NCBI GenBank assembly: GCA_014379345.1
Contig: JACMLY010000148.1
Coordinates: forward strand, 1 to 64,000
Length of the DNA: 64,000 nt
From: Chitinophagaceae bacterium
GTDB lineage: Bacteria; Bacteroidota; Bacteroidia; Chitinophagales; Chitinophagaceae
Reading direction: 5' to 3'
Every line of letters begins with the position of its first letter. Position 1 is the stretch's first letter. The position numbers were made by a program, and so were the translations under genes. Below the pieces are notes generated by a model. That model saw only the letters and a program-made list of their open reading frames with translations, was not told where the DNA came from and did no database searches. Shown piece after piece: positions 34,224 to 43,314 of the stretch.

Positions 34224-35186
34224 TCAGTATTTTCTATCCGTTGTATATCTTACCAGTTCTTCAAGGGCCGTTCGTACTTCCCGGTTCTCAAATTCGTTCA
34301 AAATATTTAAAGCCTCATCCCTGTATTTAACCATTTTTTGGTTTGTATACTCAATGCCGCCTGTGTTTTTTACAATGTTAATGACGTGTTTTACTTTCTC
34401 CTTGTCTTTATTTTGATTCTTAATAATGTAGATCATTTCCCTGCGCACTGGTTTTGTAACGGAATTGAGTGTGTATATCAATGGTAAGGTTAGTTTTTTT
34501 TCCTTTATGTCATTCCCTGTTGGTTTTCCCACCGAGTCATTCCCGTAATCGAATAAATCATCCTTGATCTGAAAAGCAATCCCTACTTTTTCCCCGAATA
34601 ACCGCATCTTTTCAGCAAGTTTTTCGTTTTGCGACGTTGAGTAAGAGCCGGCCGCGCAGGCAGAAGCCAGCAAGGAACCCGTTTTATTCTTAATGATCTC
34701 GAAATAAATATCTTCCTGAAGATTTAGGGTTCTCGATTTTTCTATCTGTAAAAGTTCACCTTCACTCATTTGCCTCACTGCCTCTGAAAGTAACTGCAGA
34801 ATGCGGAAATCGTCATGGTCCAGGGATAACAATAAGCCCTTTGCTAACAGATAGTCGCCAACCAAAACCGATACCTTTGTTTTCCATAGAGCATATGTAG
34901 AAAAAAAACCCCGTCTTTCCAGAGATTCATCTACTACATCGTCATGCACGAGAGTCGCTGTGTGAAGCAATTCAACAAGGGAGGCAGCCCGGTAAGTAGA
35001 GCTGTTTATGTCACCGAATAATTTGGCAGATAGTAAAACAAACATCGGGCGTAGTTGTTTCCCTTTGCGATTTACGATGAACCGCATGATGCGATCAAGC
35101 AGGGGCACCTGACTTTTGACTGCATCGCGAAATTCCTTTTCAAAGATGACCAATTCATCTTCCAGTATTTGTTGGGATAGTTTCAT
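34224..35186 (-). CDS. ispB: Trans-isoprenyl (polyprenyl) diphosphate synthase
   Basis: A 320-residue all-helical prenyltransferase that lengthens farnesyl diphosphate with isopentenyl diphosphate, probably to make the menaquinone side chain. The substrate motifs are GKQLRP (42-47), the first aspartate-rich motif DDVVD (82-86) with the following RRG, and the second DDLFD (209-213), then GNDIKEKKLTLPLIY. The residues before the first aspartate motif (HTATLVH) are small-side-chain poor, as in long-chain synthases, but product length is inference. First gene of the recJ operon; divergent from the OmpA-family gene. Confidence 0.9.
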   Translation of the reverse strand: MKLSQQILEDELVIFEKEFRDAVKSQVPLLDRIMRFIVNRKGKQLRPMFVLLSAKLFGDINSSTYRAASLVELLHTATLVHDDVVDESLERRGFFSTYALWKTKVSVLVGDYLLAKGLLLSLDHDDFRILQLLSEAVRQMSEGELLQIEKSRTLNLQEDIYFEIIKNKTGSLLASACAAGSYSTSQNEKLAEKMRLFGEKVGIAFQIKDDLFDYGNDSVGKPTGNDIKEKKLTLPLIYTLNSVTKPVRREMIYIIKNQNKDKEKVKHVINIVKNTGGIEYTNQKMVKYRDEALNILNEFENREVRTALEELVRYTTDRKY

Positions 35187-35312
35187 TCAGTTGATAGTGC
35201 GGCAAATTACTACTTTGCCTTTTATTAGCTGGCAAGATATTTTCATATGGGAATTTTGTCTCTGATGCCTGAAAGACTTTTAGTTATGCGCATGTGTGTT
35301 AGCTAAAAAAAT

Positions 35313-35342
35313 TTGGTATTTAGGTATCAATTGATATTTTTG
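35313..35342 (+). promoter_or_regulatory. Promoter of the OmpA-family gene
   Basis: TTG at 35313-35315 is followed after 19 bases by TATTTTTG (35335-35342), an exact match to TTG-N19-TAnnTTTG. It leaves a leader of about 45 bases. Confidence 0.78.
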
Positions 35343-35392
35343 CACCAGTTGCGAACAAATCGTATTCTTAATCTATCACATAAATTTTAGTT

Positions 35393-37039
35393 ATGGCAAG
35401 CAAAAAGTACACAAAATTGTTAATCGGCTTACTCTTCCTGTTCGTGTCGAGCGCGTTTGCCCAAGACCCCAGCGGCTACAGCGTACAGGATTCCTCTGTT
35501 ATACCGGCCAAACGACTACCTCAACACACTGAATTCATGGCAAATAACCAGGCATTCCCTGCAAAGCCACGTAATATGTGGGAGATAGGGGTTAAAGGCG
35601 GCTTGTTTAATGTATCGGGCGATGTGAGATCCCGCTTATTCACTCCGGGAGTAGGGTTACATGTAAGGAAGGCTTTGGGATATGTTTTCTCACTAAGAGG
35701 AGAGTATACGTTGGGTTTTGCCAAAGGACTTAATTTTAGTTCTTCATCCAGCTATTCTAAAAATCGTGCATGGAATGGATACAACTCCGCTAATCCTACA
35801 AATAGGGTTTATTATAACTACAGGGCAAGAGTTTCTGAATTATCTCTGCAGGGTGTTGTAACCTTGACAAATATTCGTTTTCATAAAGCCAAGTCTGGAT
35901 TTAATATTTATGGATTGGCAGGGGTAGGAGGAATGATCTACAATACCAAGATCAATGCACGTGATGGCGCTAATCAACCTTACAATTTTAACAGCATAAC
36001 TATACCGAACACTTATTCTAATAGAAAGGATATCAAAGATGCCCTGAAAAGCCTGATGGATGATACGTACGAAACATTGCGTGAGGAAGATGGAACACAA
36101 CCTAAAATGTTTCAGGAGCCTTTCAAACCGACTTTTGTGATGGGTGCAGGTGTCCAGTTCAAACTCTCTAATAGGGTAAACCTGGCTCTGGAAGATAAAT
36201 TTTCTATTACCAAAACTGATTTGATAGATGGTCAGCAGTGGCAGGAAAACGGACCAGGAGTACAAACTGCTCAAACCCGTGATTATGATTCTTACAATTT
36301 CTTGTCTTTAGGGTTGAATTTTAATTTGGGAGGAAAGGCTGTTCAACCACTTTGGTGGCTGAATCCGCTTGATTATGCTTATAACGAAATCAATAAACCT
36401 AACCACATGAAGCTTCCAAAACCTATTTTGGATGACGCTGATGGCGATGGTGTAACTGATCAATTCGATAACGAGCCTAACACTCCGGCCGGAACACCTG
36501 TTGATACTCATGGTGTTAGCCGCGATACTGACGGTGATGGCGTTCCAGATTCTAAAGATAAAGAACTCATTACACCAACAATATGCCAACCAGTCGATGC
36601 TGATGGCGTTGGTAAGTGTCCGGATCCTTCATGTTGCGATTCATTGCGTGCATTGATTGAGCAGGGTGGTATCAGAGGTGCTTGTAATATAGGTGACCTT
36701 CCGAGCATCACCTTCAGCGGCAGAACTGTTTCACTGAGCAATGATGCCAGAGCATTGTTAGCAAGTGTTGCACAGAAGATTCGTGATAATGCAGCTTGTA
36801 AGATAGCAGTCATGGGATATTGCTCATCGAGCAAATCTGAACAACAATTGAGCTGGGATAGGGTAAATTCAGTAATTAATTACCTGATTGAAAAAGAAGG
36901 TATTGGAGCTGATCGCTTTATCTTTAAATATGGCCAGGAAGGTGGCGATTGCAATACGGTTGACCTGAGAGACGGGACAAACGAAGAAGGACCGACAACG
37001 GTTCCTGCTCCGCATCCGAACCTCAGACGCAGAGGATAA
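35393..37039 (+). CDS. OmpA-family outer-membrane protein with calcium-binding repeats
   Basis: A 548-residue outer-membrane protein. A signal peptide (about 1-23, ending FVSSAFAQ) leads to a beta-barrel part (about 65-320). Two thrombospondin type 3-like repeats follow, DADGDGVTDQFDNEP and DTDGDGVPDSKDKE (about 345-385), which bind calcium. A cysteine-containing linker follows (CQPVDADGVGKCPDPSCCDS). The C-terminal OmpA domain that binds peptidoglycan covers about 425-530 (MGYCSSSKSEQQLSWDRVNS, GADRFIFKYGQ). Typical abundant structural porin of Bacteroidota. Strong promoter and terminator fit high expression. Confidence 0.92.
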   Translation: MASKKYTKLLIGLLFLFVSSAFAQDPSGYSVQDSSVIPAKRLPQHTEFMANNQAFPAKPRNMWEIGVKGGLFNVSGDVRSRLFTPGVGLHVRKALGYVFSLRGEYTLGFAKGLNFSSSSSYSKNRAWNGYNSANPTNRVYYNYRARVSELSLQGVVTLTNIRFHKAKSGFNIYGLAGVGGMIYNTKINARDGANQPYNFNSITIPNTYSNRKDIKDALKSLMDDTYETLREEDGTQPKMFQEPFKPTFVMGAGVQFKLSNRVNLALEDKFSITKTDLIDGQQWQENGPGVQTAQTRDYDSYNFLSLGLNFNLGGKAVQPLWWLNPLDYAYNEINKPNHMKLPKPILDDADGDGVTDQFDNEPNTPAGTPVDTHGVSRDTDGDGVPDSKDKELITPTICQPVDADGVGKCPDPSCCDSLRALIEQGGIRGACNIGDLPSITFSGRTVSLSNDARALLASVAQKIRDNAACKIAVMGYCSSSKSEQQLSWDRVNSVINYLIEKEGIGADRFIFKYGQEGGDCNTVDLRDGTNEEGPTTVPAPHPNLRRRG

Positions 37040-37059
37040 TAATTCTGATATATTTAATC

Positions 37060-37086
37060 AAAACCCCCCGCCTCGCGGGGGGTTTT
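37060..37086 (+). terminator. Terminator of the OmpA-family gene
   Basis: GC-rich perfect stem AAACCCCCCGC (37061-37071) with GCGGGGGGTTT (37075-37085), a three-base loop and a short T run. Confidence 0.92.
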
Positions 37087-37168
37087 ATATTTTAATTAAC
37101 CCCTTGATTTTGTTATACTCAATCTATCCTTACATATTTGCCGGTAAAACCTTAATTTTGCCATCTTT

Positions 37169-37984
37169 ATGAGAATAGCCCTTGTCGCTTTCCTTATTGT
37201 TTTCAGTGTAGCATCCTGCTCGAAGTTTGCCAAAGTTCAAAAGAGTACCGATTACGAGTATAAACTCAGGATGGCGGAGAAGTATTATATTCAAAAGAAG
37301 TATAATAATGCCCAGATGCTATATGAAGAACTTTTTCCCATTTACAAAGGCGATCCTAAGTTTGAGGATATATTCTATAAATATGCCTATTGCTCCTACT
37401 ATCTGAAAGACTGGCTGCAGGCTGAAAACCTTTTCAAACAGTTTGTAGAAGTGTTTCCTTCAAGTCCAAAGGCTGAAGAGATGGAATATATGCGTGCGTA
37501 TACCTATTTCAAGCAGTCTCCTAAAATGGAGTTGGATCAAACGAATACAGCCAAGGCGATTGGGCTGATGCAAACATTTATCAATACTCATCCGGGTTCT
37601 GCGAAGATAAAAGAGGCAACAGGTATTATTGACCAGCTACGTGCAAAACTTGAAGTGAAAGATTATAACAACGCGCAGTTGTATTATAACATGGGCCATT
37701 ACAGGGCCGCCGCGATAGCATACAGCAGTCTCATGAACGATTTTCCCGATTCTCAAAAAAGCGATGAGTATAAATTGCAAGTCATAAAATCTTATTATCT
37801 CTATGCTAACAACAGCGTAGATGAAAAGAAAGCCGCGAGATATGAGCAGGTAATTACAGAATGTAATGATTTTGCCGATCGATTTCCTGAAAGCAAACTG
37901 ACTACCGAGGTACAACGTTATTCAAACTTATCCCAAAATAATATTAAAGCAATCCAAAATGAGCAGGTTAAGACGACAAATTAG
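37169..37984 (+). CDS. bamD: Outer-membrane assembly lipoprotein BamD
   Basis: A 271-residue lipoprotein of the BAM complex, which inserts beta-barrels into the outer membrane. The lipobox is VASC with Cys17. Tetratricopeptide repeats follow (MAEKYYIQKKYNNAQMLYEE, KDWLQAENLFKQFVEVFP, MGHYRAAAIAYSSLMNDFP). Normal length for the family. Its 3' end overlaps the rpoZ start by 26 bases. The bamD-rpoZ-coaBC order is common in this phylum. Confidence 0.95.
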   Translation: MRIALVAFLIVFSVASCSKFAKVQKSTDYEYKLRMAEKYYIQKKYNNAQMLYEELFPIYKGDPKFEDIFYKYAYCSYYLKDWLQAENLFKQFVEVFPSSPKAEEMEYMRAYTYFKQSPKMELDQTNTAKAIGLMQTFINTHPGSAKIKEATGIIDQLRAKLEVKDYNNAQLYYNMGHYRAAAIAYSSLMNDFPDSQKSDEYKLQVIKSYYLYANNSVDEKKAARYEQVITECNDFADRFPESKLTTEVQRYSNLSQNNIKAIQNEQVKTTN

Positions 37985-38300
37985 TGCCAATACCGCAAAC
38001 ACGGCTGAAACAAAGGATCTCAACGTGATCAAAAGAAAAACCGGCAATGTATACGAGTCAATTGCAATCATCGCCAAAAGAGCTAACCAGATCAATATCT
38101 CTTTGAAGGAAGAATTACATAATAAGCTGGAAGAATTTGCAAGTCATACCGATAGCCTGGAAGAAATTCACGAGAACAAGGAGCAGATCGAAATTTCGAG
38201 GGCATACGAAAGAATGCCCAATCCTGCGTTATTAGCTACGCAGGAATTCCTGGAAGATAAAATCTATTATCGTAAGAACGAAGATGATCTGTTCAGTTGA
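37959..38300 (+). CDS. rpoZ: RNA polymerase omega subunit
   Basis: A 113-residue Bacteroidota-type omega subunit. The conserved core is KRKTGNVYESIAIIAKRANQI (residues about 25-45) with the Rpb6-like helices, followed by NKLEEFA and EQIEISRAYERMPNPALLA, EFLEDKIYYR at the end. It helps assemble and stabilise RNA polymerase. Its start lies 26 bases inside bamD, so it is translationally coupled. It is followed by a strong terminator. The first 12 residues are not conserved and the true start may be a later codon. Confidence 0.9.
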   Translation: MSRLRRQISANTANTAETKDLNVIKRKTGNVYESIAIIAKRANQINISLKEELHNKLEEFASHTDSLEEIHENKEQIEISRAYERMPNPALLATQEFLEDKIYYRKNEDDLFS

Positions 38301-38326
38301 TGAGAGGTGTTTCAAAAAAATGTTTC

Positions 38327-38354
38327 GGCGGCAGTGTTCACTGCCGCCTTTTTT
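38327..38354 (+). terminator. Terminator after rpoZ
   Basis: Perfect 10-bp stem GGCGGCAGTG (38327-38336) with CACTGCCGCC (38339-38348) and a six-T run. Confidence 0.94.
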
Positions 38355-38399
38355 GTTTAGTTGCCCTTCTTTTTTTCAAGGAGAAAACACTTAATTTTA

Positions 38400-39602
38400 A
38401 TGATGTTTCAGGATAAAAAAATTGTACTGGCCATCACAGGTAGTATTGCTGCCTATAAATCTATTTTATTGATAAGGCTTCTTGTTAAAGCCGGGGCCGG
38501 GGTAAAAGTTGTAATGACGCCTGCGGCGAAAGATTTTGTGTCGCCGCTTACCCTGTCTACCTTATCGAAAAATCCTGTCTTGTCGGACTTGTTCAATAAT
38601 GACTCCTGGTCGAATCATGTGATGCTGGGGCGATGGGCCGATGTAATGGTTGTGGCTCCGTTGAGCTGTAATACACTCGGTAAGATGGCTCATGGGTTGT
38701 GCGATAATATGCTTTTAGCTACTTACCTGTCTGCTACATGCCCCGTAGTACATGCTCCGGCTATGGACGAAGATATGTGGCATCATCCATCAACAAAATT
38801 GAATCTGCAAAAATTAGAATCCTTTGGAAATAAAATTATTCCGGTTGAAAAAGGAGAGCTTGCCAGTGGATTGTACGGTGATGGAAGAATGGCCGAGCCT
38901 GAAACAATCGTATCATTTATTGCAGAAAATTTTTTTTTAAAAAAAGACCTGGCGGGGAAAAAAGTTCTCGTAACGGCAGGGCCCACGTTCGAACCTATCG
39001 ACCCGGTCCGTTTTATTGGAAATCATTCATCAGGCAAGATGGGTGTTGCCATTTGCCGTGAACTAGCCAGTCGGGGCGCCGAAGTACATTTGATCCTGGG
39101 CCCTTCCTCGATGCATGTGGATGACGAACGGATCCACATCCATAAGGTTCAGACCGCTGAGCAGATGTATCAAGCCTCTTTAAAGATTTTTCCTCAAGCC
39201 GATATTGCGATCATGTCGGCGGCGGTTGCGGATTATACGCCGGTGAGTACTCAACTCGAAAAAATAAAAAAGACTTCTGACACCTTCACCGTGGAACTGA
39301 CAAAAACCAAAGACATCCTTAAAAGCCTGGGTGAAAAAAAATACAACGGACAAATCCTGGTGGGCTTTGCGCTCGAAACAACAAATGAGCGAGAATATGC
39401 TTTAAATAAGCTTAAAAATAAAAACGCAGATATGGTCGTACTGAATTCTTTGAATGATGAGGGCGCCGGATTCGGTTACGACACTAATAAAATCACAATT
39501 TTTGAGAAAAACGGTAAGGAGATTTCCTACGAGAGAAAGCCGAAGCAACAAGTGGCCAAAGATATCGTTGATAGAATTGTAAATATGTTGTATGCCAAGT
39601 AA
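38400..39602 (+). CDS. coaBC: Bifunctional phosphopantothenoylcysteine decarboxylase/phosphopantothenate-cysteine ligase
   Basis: A 400-residue bifunctional enzyme for two steps of coenzyme A synthesis. The N-terminal CoaC flavoprotein has IVLAITGSIAAYK, a conserved His in SNHVMLGRWAD, and PAMDEDMWHHP as the substrate-recognition clamp. The CoaB part begins near residue 190 with KVLVTAGPTFEPIDPVRFIG and NHSSGKMG, the ligase signature. The start is at 38400 (a second ATG follows directly); an upstream TTG at 38361 would add a polar leader that does not match the family. Next gene overlaps by 11 bases. Confidence 0.96.
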   Translation: MMFQDKKIVLAITGSIAAYKSILLIRLLVKAGAGVKVVMTPAAKDFVSPLTLSTLSKNPVLSDLFNNDSWSNHVMLGRWADVMVVAPLSCNTLGKMAHGLCDNMLLATYLSATCPVVHAPAMDEDMWHHPSTKLNLQKLESFGNKIIPVEKGELASGLYGDGRMAEPETIVSFIAENFFLKKDLAGKKVLVTAGPTFEPIDPVRFIGNHSSGKMGVAICRELASRGAEVHLILGPSSMHVDDERIHIHKVQTAEQMYQASLKIFPQADIAIMSAAVADYTPVSTQLEKIKKTSDTFTVELTKTKDILKSLGEKKYNGQILVGFALETTNEREYALNKLKNKNADMVVLNSLNDEGAGFGYDTNKITIFEKNGKEISYERKPKQQVAKDIVDRIVNMLYAK

Positions 39603-40515
39603 AGCGCTATTTTTTCTATTTGTCCTTTCAGGATCCTGGCTAATACTTCCCGCACAGGAGATCCAGGCCCGGATCACCATCAATTCAAGCCGGATTAGCT
39701 CTCAGGTAGACAAAAAAGTTTTTCAGACATTGCAAACAGCGCTGCATAATTTTCTTAATAACCGGAAATGGACTACGGAAGCATTCCAGGCAAACGAGAA
39801 AATCAATTGCAATTTCTTGCTGAATATTACCCAGGCAACAGATGCTAATATTTATAAAGCATCATTGACCATCCAGGCTGCCCGACCTGTTTATAACACT
39901 TCGTATGAAACCCCATTGATCAATTTTATGGATGAGGCTCTTACATTTAAATATGTGGAATACCAGCCTATTGAATTTAATGAGAATAGAATAGGCGGAT
40001 CGGATGCATTGGCTTCAAATCTTTCGGCAACATTCGCCTTTTATATTTATATCATTTTAGGACTTGATTATGATTCATTCACTTTGCGTGGCGGTGATGC
40101 CTTTTTTCAAAAGGCACAGAATGTCGTAAATAATTCTCCCGAAGGCAGAGATGTTTCGGGATGGAGGGCCTTTGATGGACTGCGTAATAGGTACTGGTTA
40201 ATGGAAAACCTCACCAATAACCGCTATGCCCTGATACATGACGCATTATACAGTTACTACCGACTGGGAATGGATTTCATGTATGAGAATGAAACAGCCG
40301 CAAGAACAGCTATCATGAACACCATTAGTTTATTGAATACAGTGAATAACGATATTCCAAATTCGATGATCATTCCCTTCTTCTTTCAGGGCAAGGCCAA
40401 TGAAATTGTTCGTGTGTTTAAAAAAGCGCCTCCTGAAGAAAAAAAACAAGCTCAGGAAATGCTGGTTAAGCTCGATATCACCAATGCCAATCTGTATAAA
40501 CAGGAATTGAGATGA
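39592..40515 (+). CDS. porD: DUF4835 family protein (PorD-like, type IX secretion)
   Basis: A 307-residue secreted protein (signal peptide MPSKALFFLFVLSGSWLILPAQ). It carries the DUF4835 pattern: QEIQARITINSSRI at the mature start, KWTTEAFQANEKINCNF, NFMDEALTFKYVEYQPI and FYIYIILGLDYDSF, with the C-terminal helix EEKKQAQEMLVKLDITNANLY. DUF4835 proteins are named PorD in type IX secretion annotation; the exact role is still poorly defined. It overlaps coaBC by 11 bases and is overlapped by the next gene by 4. Confidence 0.88.
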   Translation: MPSKALFFLFVLSGSWLILPAQEIQARITINSSRISSQVDKKVFQTLQTALHNFLNNRKWTTEAFQANEKINCNFLLNITQATDANIYKASLTIQAARPVYNTSYETPLINFMDEALTFKYVEYQPIEFNENRIGGSDALASNLSATFAFYIYIILGLDYDSFTLRGGDAFFQKAQNVVNNSPEGRDVSGWRAFDGLRNRYWLMENLTNNRYALIHDALYSYYRLGMDFMYENETAARTAIMNTISLLNTVNNDIPNSMIIPFFFQGKANEIVRVFKKAPPEEKKQAQEMLVKLDITNANLYKQELR

Positions 40516-40874
40516 AAAGAATGCTGCCGGCTATTGTGATCCTGTTCATTTTTGGCTGTACAAACACTACCAAAATTCCCAATGACATACTATCCAAACA
40601 GAAAATGCAGGTTGTTCTATGGGATATTGTGCAGGCCGAACGATTTTCTGCAGTGTATTTATTAAAGGATTCATTGACTAAGAATATGCAGCTGGAGAAA
40701 TTTAAATTGTACGAGCAGATTTTTTACATGCACAAAGTGTCGAGAGAAGATTTCATTAAGAGTTATAAGTATTATCTGCGCCGGCCTGATATGGCCAAAG
40801 CAATATTTGATTCCATTGATGTGAAGGCTCAACGACAAAAGGAAAATAATTACAAAAGCGCTCCTGTTAAATAG
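40512..40874 (+). CDS. DUF4296 lipoprotein
   Basis: A 120-residue lipoprotein with a lipobox around Cys16 (LFIFGCTNTTKIP). The DUF4296 features are IPNDILSKQKMQVVLWDIVQ, a region of helices, and SREDFIKSYKYYLRRPDMAKAIFDSI. The family is restricted to Bacteroidota; function unknown. It overlaps porD by four bases (ATGA) and is probably the last gene of the coaBC-porD unit. Confidence 0.88.
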   Translation: MKRMLPAIVILFIFGCTNTTKIPNDILSKQKMQVVLWDIVQAERFSAVYLLKDSLTKNMQLEKFKLYEQIFYMHKVSREDFIKSYKYYLRRPDMAKAIFDSIDVKAQRQKENNYKSAPVK

Positions 40875-40934
40875 ATATATTATTAATTTCCATAAATTTT
40901 CCCGACGGTATTTTTACATTCCAAATATTTTATC

Positions 40935-41645
40935 ATGAATAAAGTTGTTTTGAATGCAATTGAAGCAATAGCTGATATCCGGGATGGCAATACAATTATG
41001 CTTGGCGGATTTGGATTGTGTGGAATTCCGGAAAACTGTATTGCAGCGTTGGTGACCAAAGGGGTAAAAAACCTGACATGTATTTCTAACAATGCGGGCA
41101 TTGATGAATTCGGACTCGGTCTTTTATTGCAAACGCGCCAGATAAAAAAAATGATAAGTTCATATGTTGGAGAAAATGCTGAATTTGAACGCCAGTTGTT
41201 ACAGGGAGAGCTGGAAGTTGAATTGATACCACAAGGCACATTGGCTACCCGGATACAAATGGCGGGAATGGGTATCCCTGCTTTTTTTACACCTGCAGGT
41301 TATGGAACTGAAATAGCTTTAGGTAAAGAAGTAAAGGAATTCAATGGAAAAAAACACCTGATGGAATATGCACTTCCGGCCGATTTTGCTATTGTGAAAG
41401 CGTGGAAAGGAGATATGATGGGAAATCTTGTTTTTAGAAAAACGACTCGTAATTTTTCAACATCAATGGCCAAGGCCGGCACAATAACGATTGCCGAAGT
41501 AGAGCAACTTGTGCAGGCCGGCGAAATAGATCCTGATCACGTGCATGTGCCCGGCATTTACATTCATCGCATTTTTCAAGGGGGGGCCTATGAAAAAAGA
41601 ATAGAACGAAAGACGGTACAGATAACCGAAAAAATAGGTTCATAA
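40935..41645 (+). CDS. scoA: CoA transferase subunit A (3-oxoacid type)
   Basis: A 236-residue alpha subunit of a family I CoA transferase. The signature is DGNTIMLGGFGLCGIPENC (about 18-36), followed by SNNAGIDEFGLGLLL, SSYVGEN and EVELIPQGTLATRIQMAG. In the complete enzyme it pairs with a beta subunit that carries the catalytic glutamate, and together they move CoA between succinyl-CoA and acetoacetate. Here no subunit B gene follows: the next gene is unrelated and begins about 450 bases away. The partner must be elsewhere in the genome or lost. Confidence 0.92.
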   Translation: MNKVVLNAIEAIADIRDGNTIMLGGFGLCGIPENCIAALVTKGVKNLTCISNNAGIDEFGLGLLLQTRQIKKMISSYVGENAEFERQLLQGELEVELIPQGTLATRIQMAGMGIPAFFTPAGYGTEIALGKEVKEFNGKKHLMEYALPADFAIVKAWKGDMMGNLVFRKTTRNFSTSMAKAGTITIAEVEQLVQAGEIDPDHVHVPGIYIHRIFQGGAYEKRIERKTVQITEKIGS

Positions 41646-42094
41646 TTTTATATAGGCATCTCCCGAATTCCAATAAGAAAAAAACAAGATCAAATGTTTT
41701 TTTCACAATCTGATTCATATCATACATTTTATCTTTACCGTAATAAGAAATGGATCATGAGCCAAATCTTCGCAACATTCTGCGAGCCTGGTTATTCCCT
41801 TGATTGAGTCCATATCAGTACCCACGGGATTGCAATTAATCTAATTGTGATCCTTTTCTATTTAAGAAATGATGTACCGGCGATGAATGGGAGTCGCCAA
41901 TATATTGCATTATAAAAAATTTGTTGTATTTTACAGAAACAGCAAGTAAAAACTAAGCTGAACAAAAAAGAACTTCAATGATTACGGTTAAATCCTTTGT
42001 TTTGAATAATATTTTTTGAAAAAGATTCCAATCATGAAAAATCTAATGTGACGATGGTTTGCTAAAAGTTATGATAGAAATAATTTTTAGCACT
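41646..42094. other. Long intergenic stretch before the polysaccharide locus
   Basis: No gene seen. A near-perfect palindrome, GGATTGCAATTA (41827-41838) with TAATTGTGATCC (41842-41853), followed by TTTTCT, may be a terminator for the CoA-transferase gene or a regulatory hairpin. A shorter stem GGCGA/TCGCC lies at about 41879-41898. The rest is AT-rich and probably carries the promoter for the next operon, though no clean consensus was found. Confidence 0.45.
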
Positions 42095-43279
42095 ATGGGG
42101 ACAGAACTAAGAACTGCTATAAGGGATGAAATCGAACATGTGTTTGGGAGAAAGATCTCTTCTTCGCGGGATTGTATCCAGTTAAGTGAAGATATCTATC
42201 ACCGCACACAACAGCAATTGAATTCCAACACACTCCGGCGTTTTTTTGGATTGGTAAAAGCAGATTACCCGCCATCCAAATCCACTCTTACCATTTTGTC
42301 GGCTTATTGCGGATTCTTTTCCACCGAGGATTTGATAAACCGCAAAAGACCCGGGGATACGGGCGAATTGATCGCACAGGAAGGCCTTGTACATTACCTT
42401 GTTTCGCTGTTTTGCGATATTCACATTGAGGATTTTACAGATAAGACTTTTCTCAGCCTCGTGAGGCAAACGATTCGCTTTTTAAACAAGAATGCCGTAT
42501 TGGCTGATAAGTTTCAAAGCCTTGTTGCCAAAACCAAAAACGGCCAGGAATTTTATTTCGAGCAATTTGTCAATATAGACAAATTCAATTATTACTACGA
42601 AGACGGACTTCGCTACTACCTGAATGAAAAACCTACCCGTGATGCCAGGATATTCGCAAATTCGGTATTTGTATACAAGTATTGGTTGAACGACAATCAC
42701 GAACGGGTTTTGCGGCATGCAAAAGAAATATCGGAAATCACCCAAGAAACACTCTCGCCATTACCTGGAACATATATCACCAGCAGGTATTTCGCGGCCT
42801 TGTTGTTTTCGGTTCCCGGTTCAGCCAGGCAGGTTGATCAGATCCTTATTAATATTTATAAGTACTATTCAGCAATAATCGGCGACGTTTCCAACGAGCA
42901 GATGTTGTATTTCGAATATGTTGTTTCGGAAGCATTGATCCTAACGGGTCATTACAACGATGCCTTGTACTATCTTTCTCAGTCCGAAGAGAGAAAATTA
43001 AAATCCGAACAATTTAAGTATACTATCAGCCAGCATAATTTCAAATTACTGAAAGCGGTTGCATTACTCAAAACAGATAATTGGGACAGTGCAAAAAAAA
43101 TATTTGATGAGATCAAGCCATCGGAGTTTTATTTTCTGAACAAGAAGTTTTCAGCCATCATGTATACTTACTTATCCAATCAGTTTCAAAGAACAAATGT
43201 GAAATCTGTCGAATTTATGAATTCGCTTGTTGATGAAACGGGCTTTGTAAAACTGAAATTGATTCTGGCAGAAGCCTGA
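42095..43279 (+). CDS. Hypothetical protein, possible DNA-binding N-terminus plus helical repeats
   Basis: A 394-residue protein I recognise only as a Bacteroidota type. The first 85 residues (IQLSEDIYHRTQQQLNSNTL, RRFFGLVKADYPPSKSTLTI, LSAYCGF) fit a small all-helical domain found at the N-terminus of several Bacteroidota proteins and resembling an HTH unit. The rest is alpha-helical, TPR-like (LILTGHYNDALYYLSQSEER, LKTDNWDSAKKIFDEIKPSE). No signal peptide. The start is set at 42095 (MGTELRTAIRDEI); in-frame starts at 42059 (TTG) and 42071 are possible. It lies 35 bases upstream of manC and could regulate the polysaccharide locus, which is inference. Confidence 0.65.
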   Translation: MGTELRTAIRDEIEHVFGRKISSSRDCIQLSEDIYHRTQQQLNSNTLRRFFGLVKADYPPSKSTLTILSAYCGFFSTEDLINRKRPGDTGELIAQEGLVHYLVSLFCDIHIEDFTDKTFLSLVRQTIRFLNKNAVLADKFQSLVAKTKNGQEFYFEQFVNIDKFNYYYEDGLRYYLNEKPTRDARIFANSVFVYKYWLNDNHERVLRHAKEISEITQETLSPLPGTYITSRYFAALLFSVPGSARQVDQILINIYKYYSAIIGDVSNEQMLYFEYVVSEALILTGHYNDALYYLSQSEERKLKSEQFKYTISQHNFKLLKAVALLKTDNWDSAKKIFDEIKPSEFYFLNKKFSAIMYTYLSNQFQRTNVKSVEFMNSLVDETGFVKLKLILAEA

Positions 43280-43314
43280 GGATTGCTCGCCATTTCCTTT
43301 GAAAAATAATTTTT

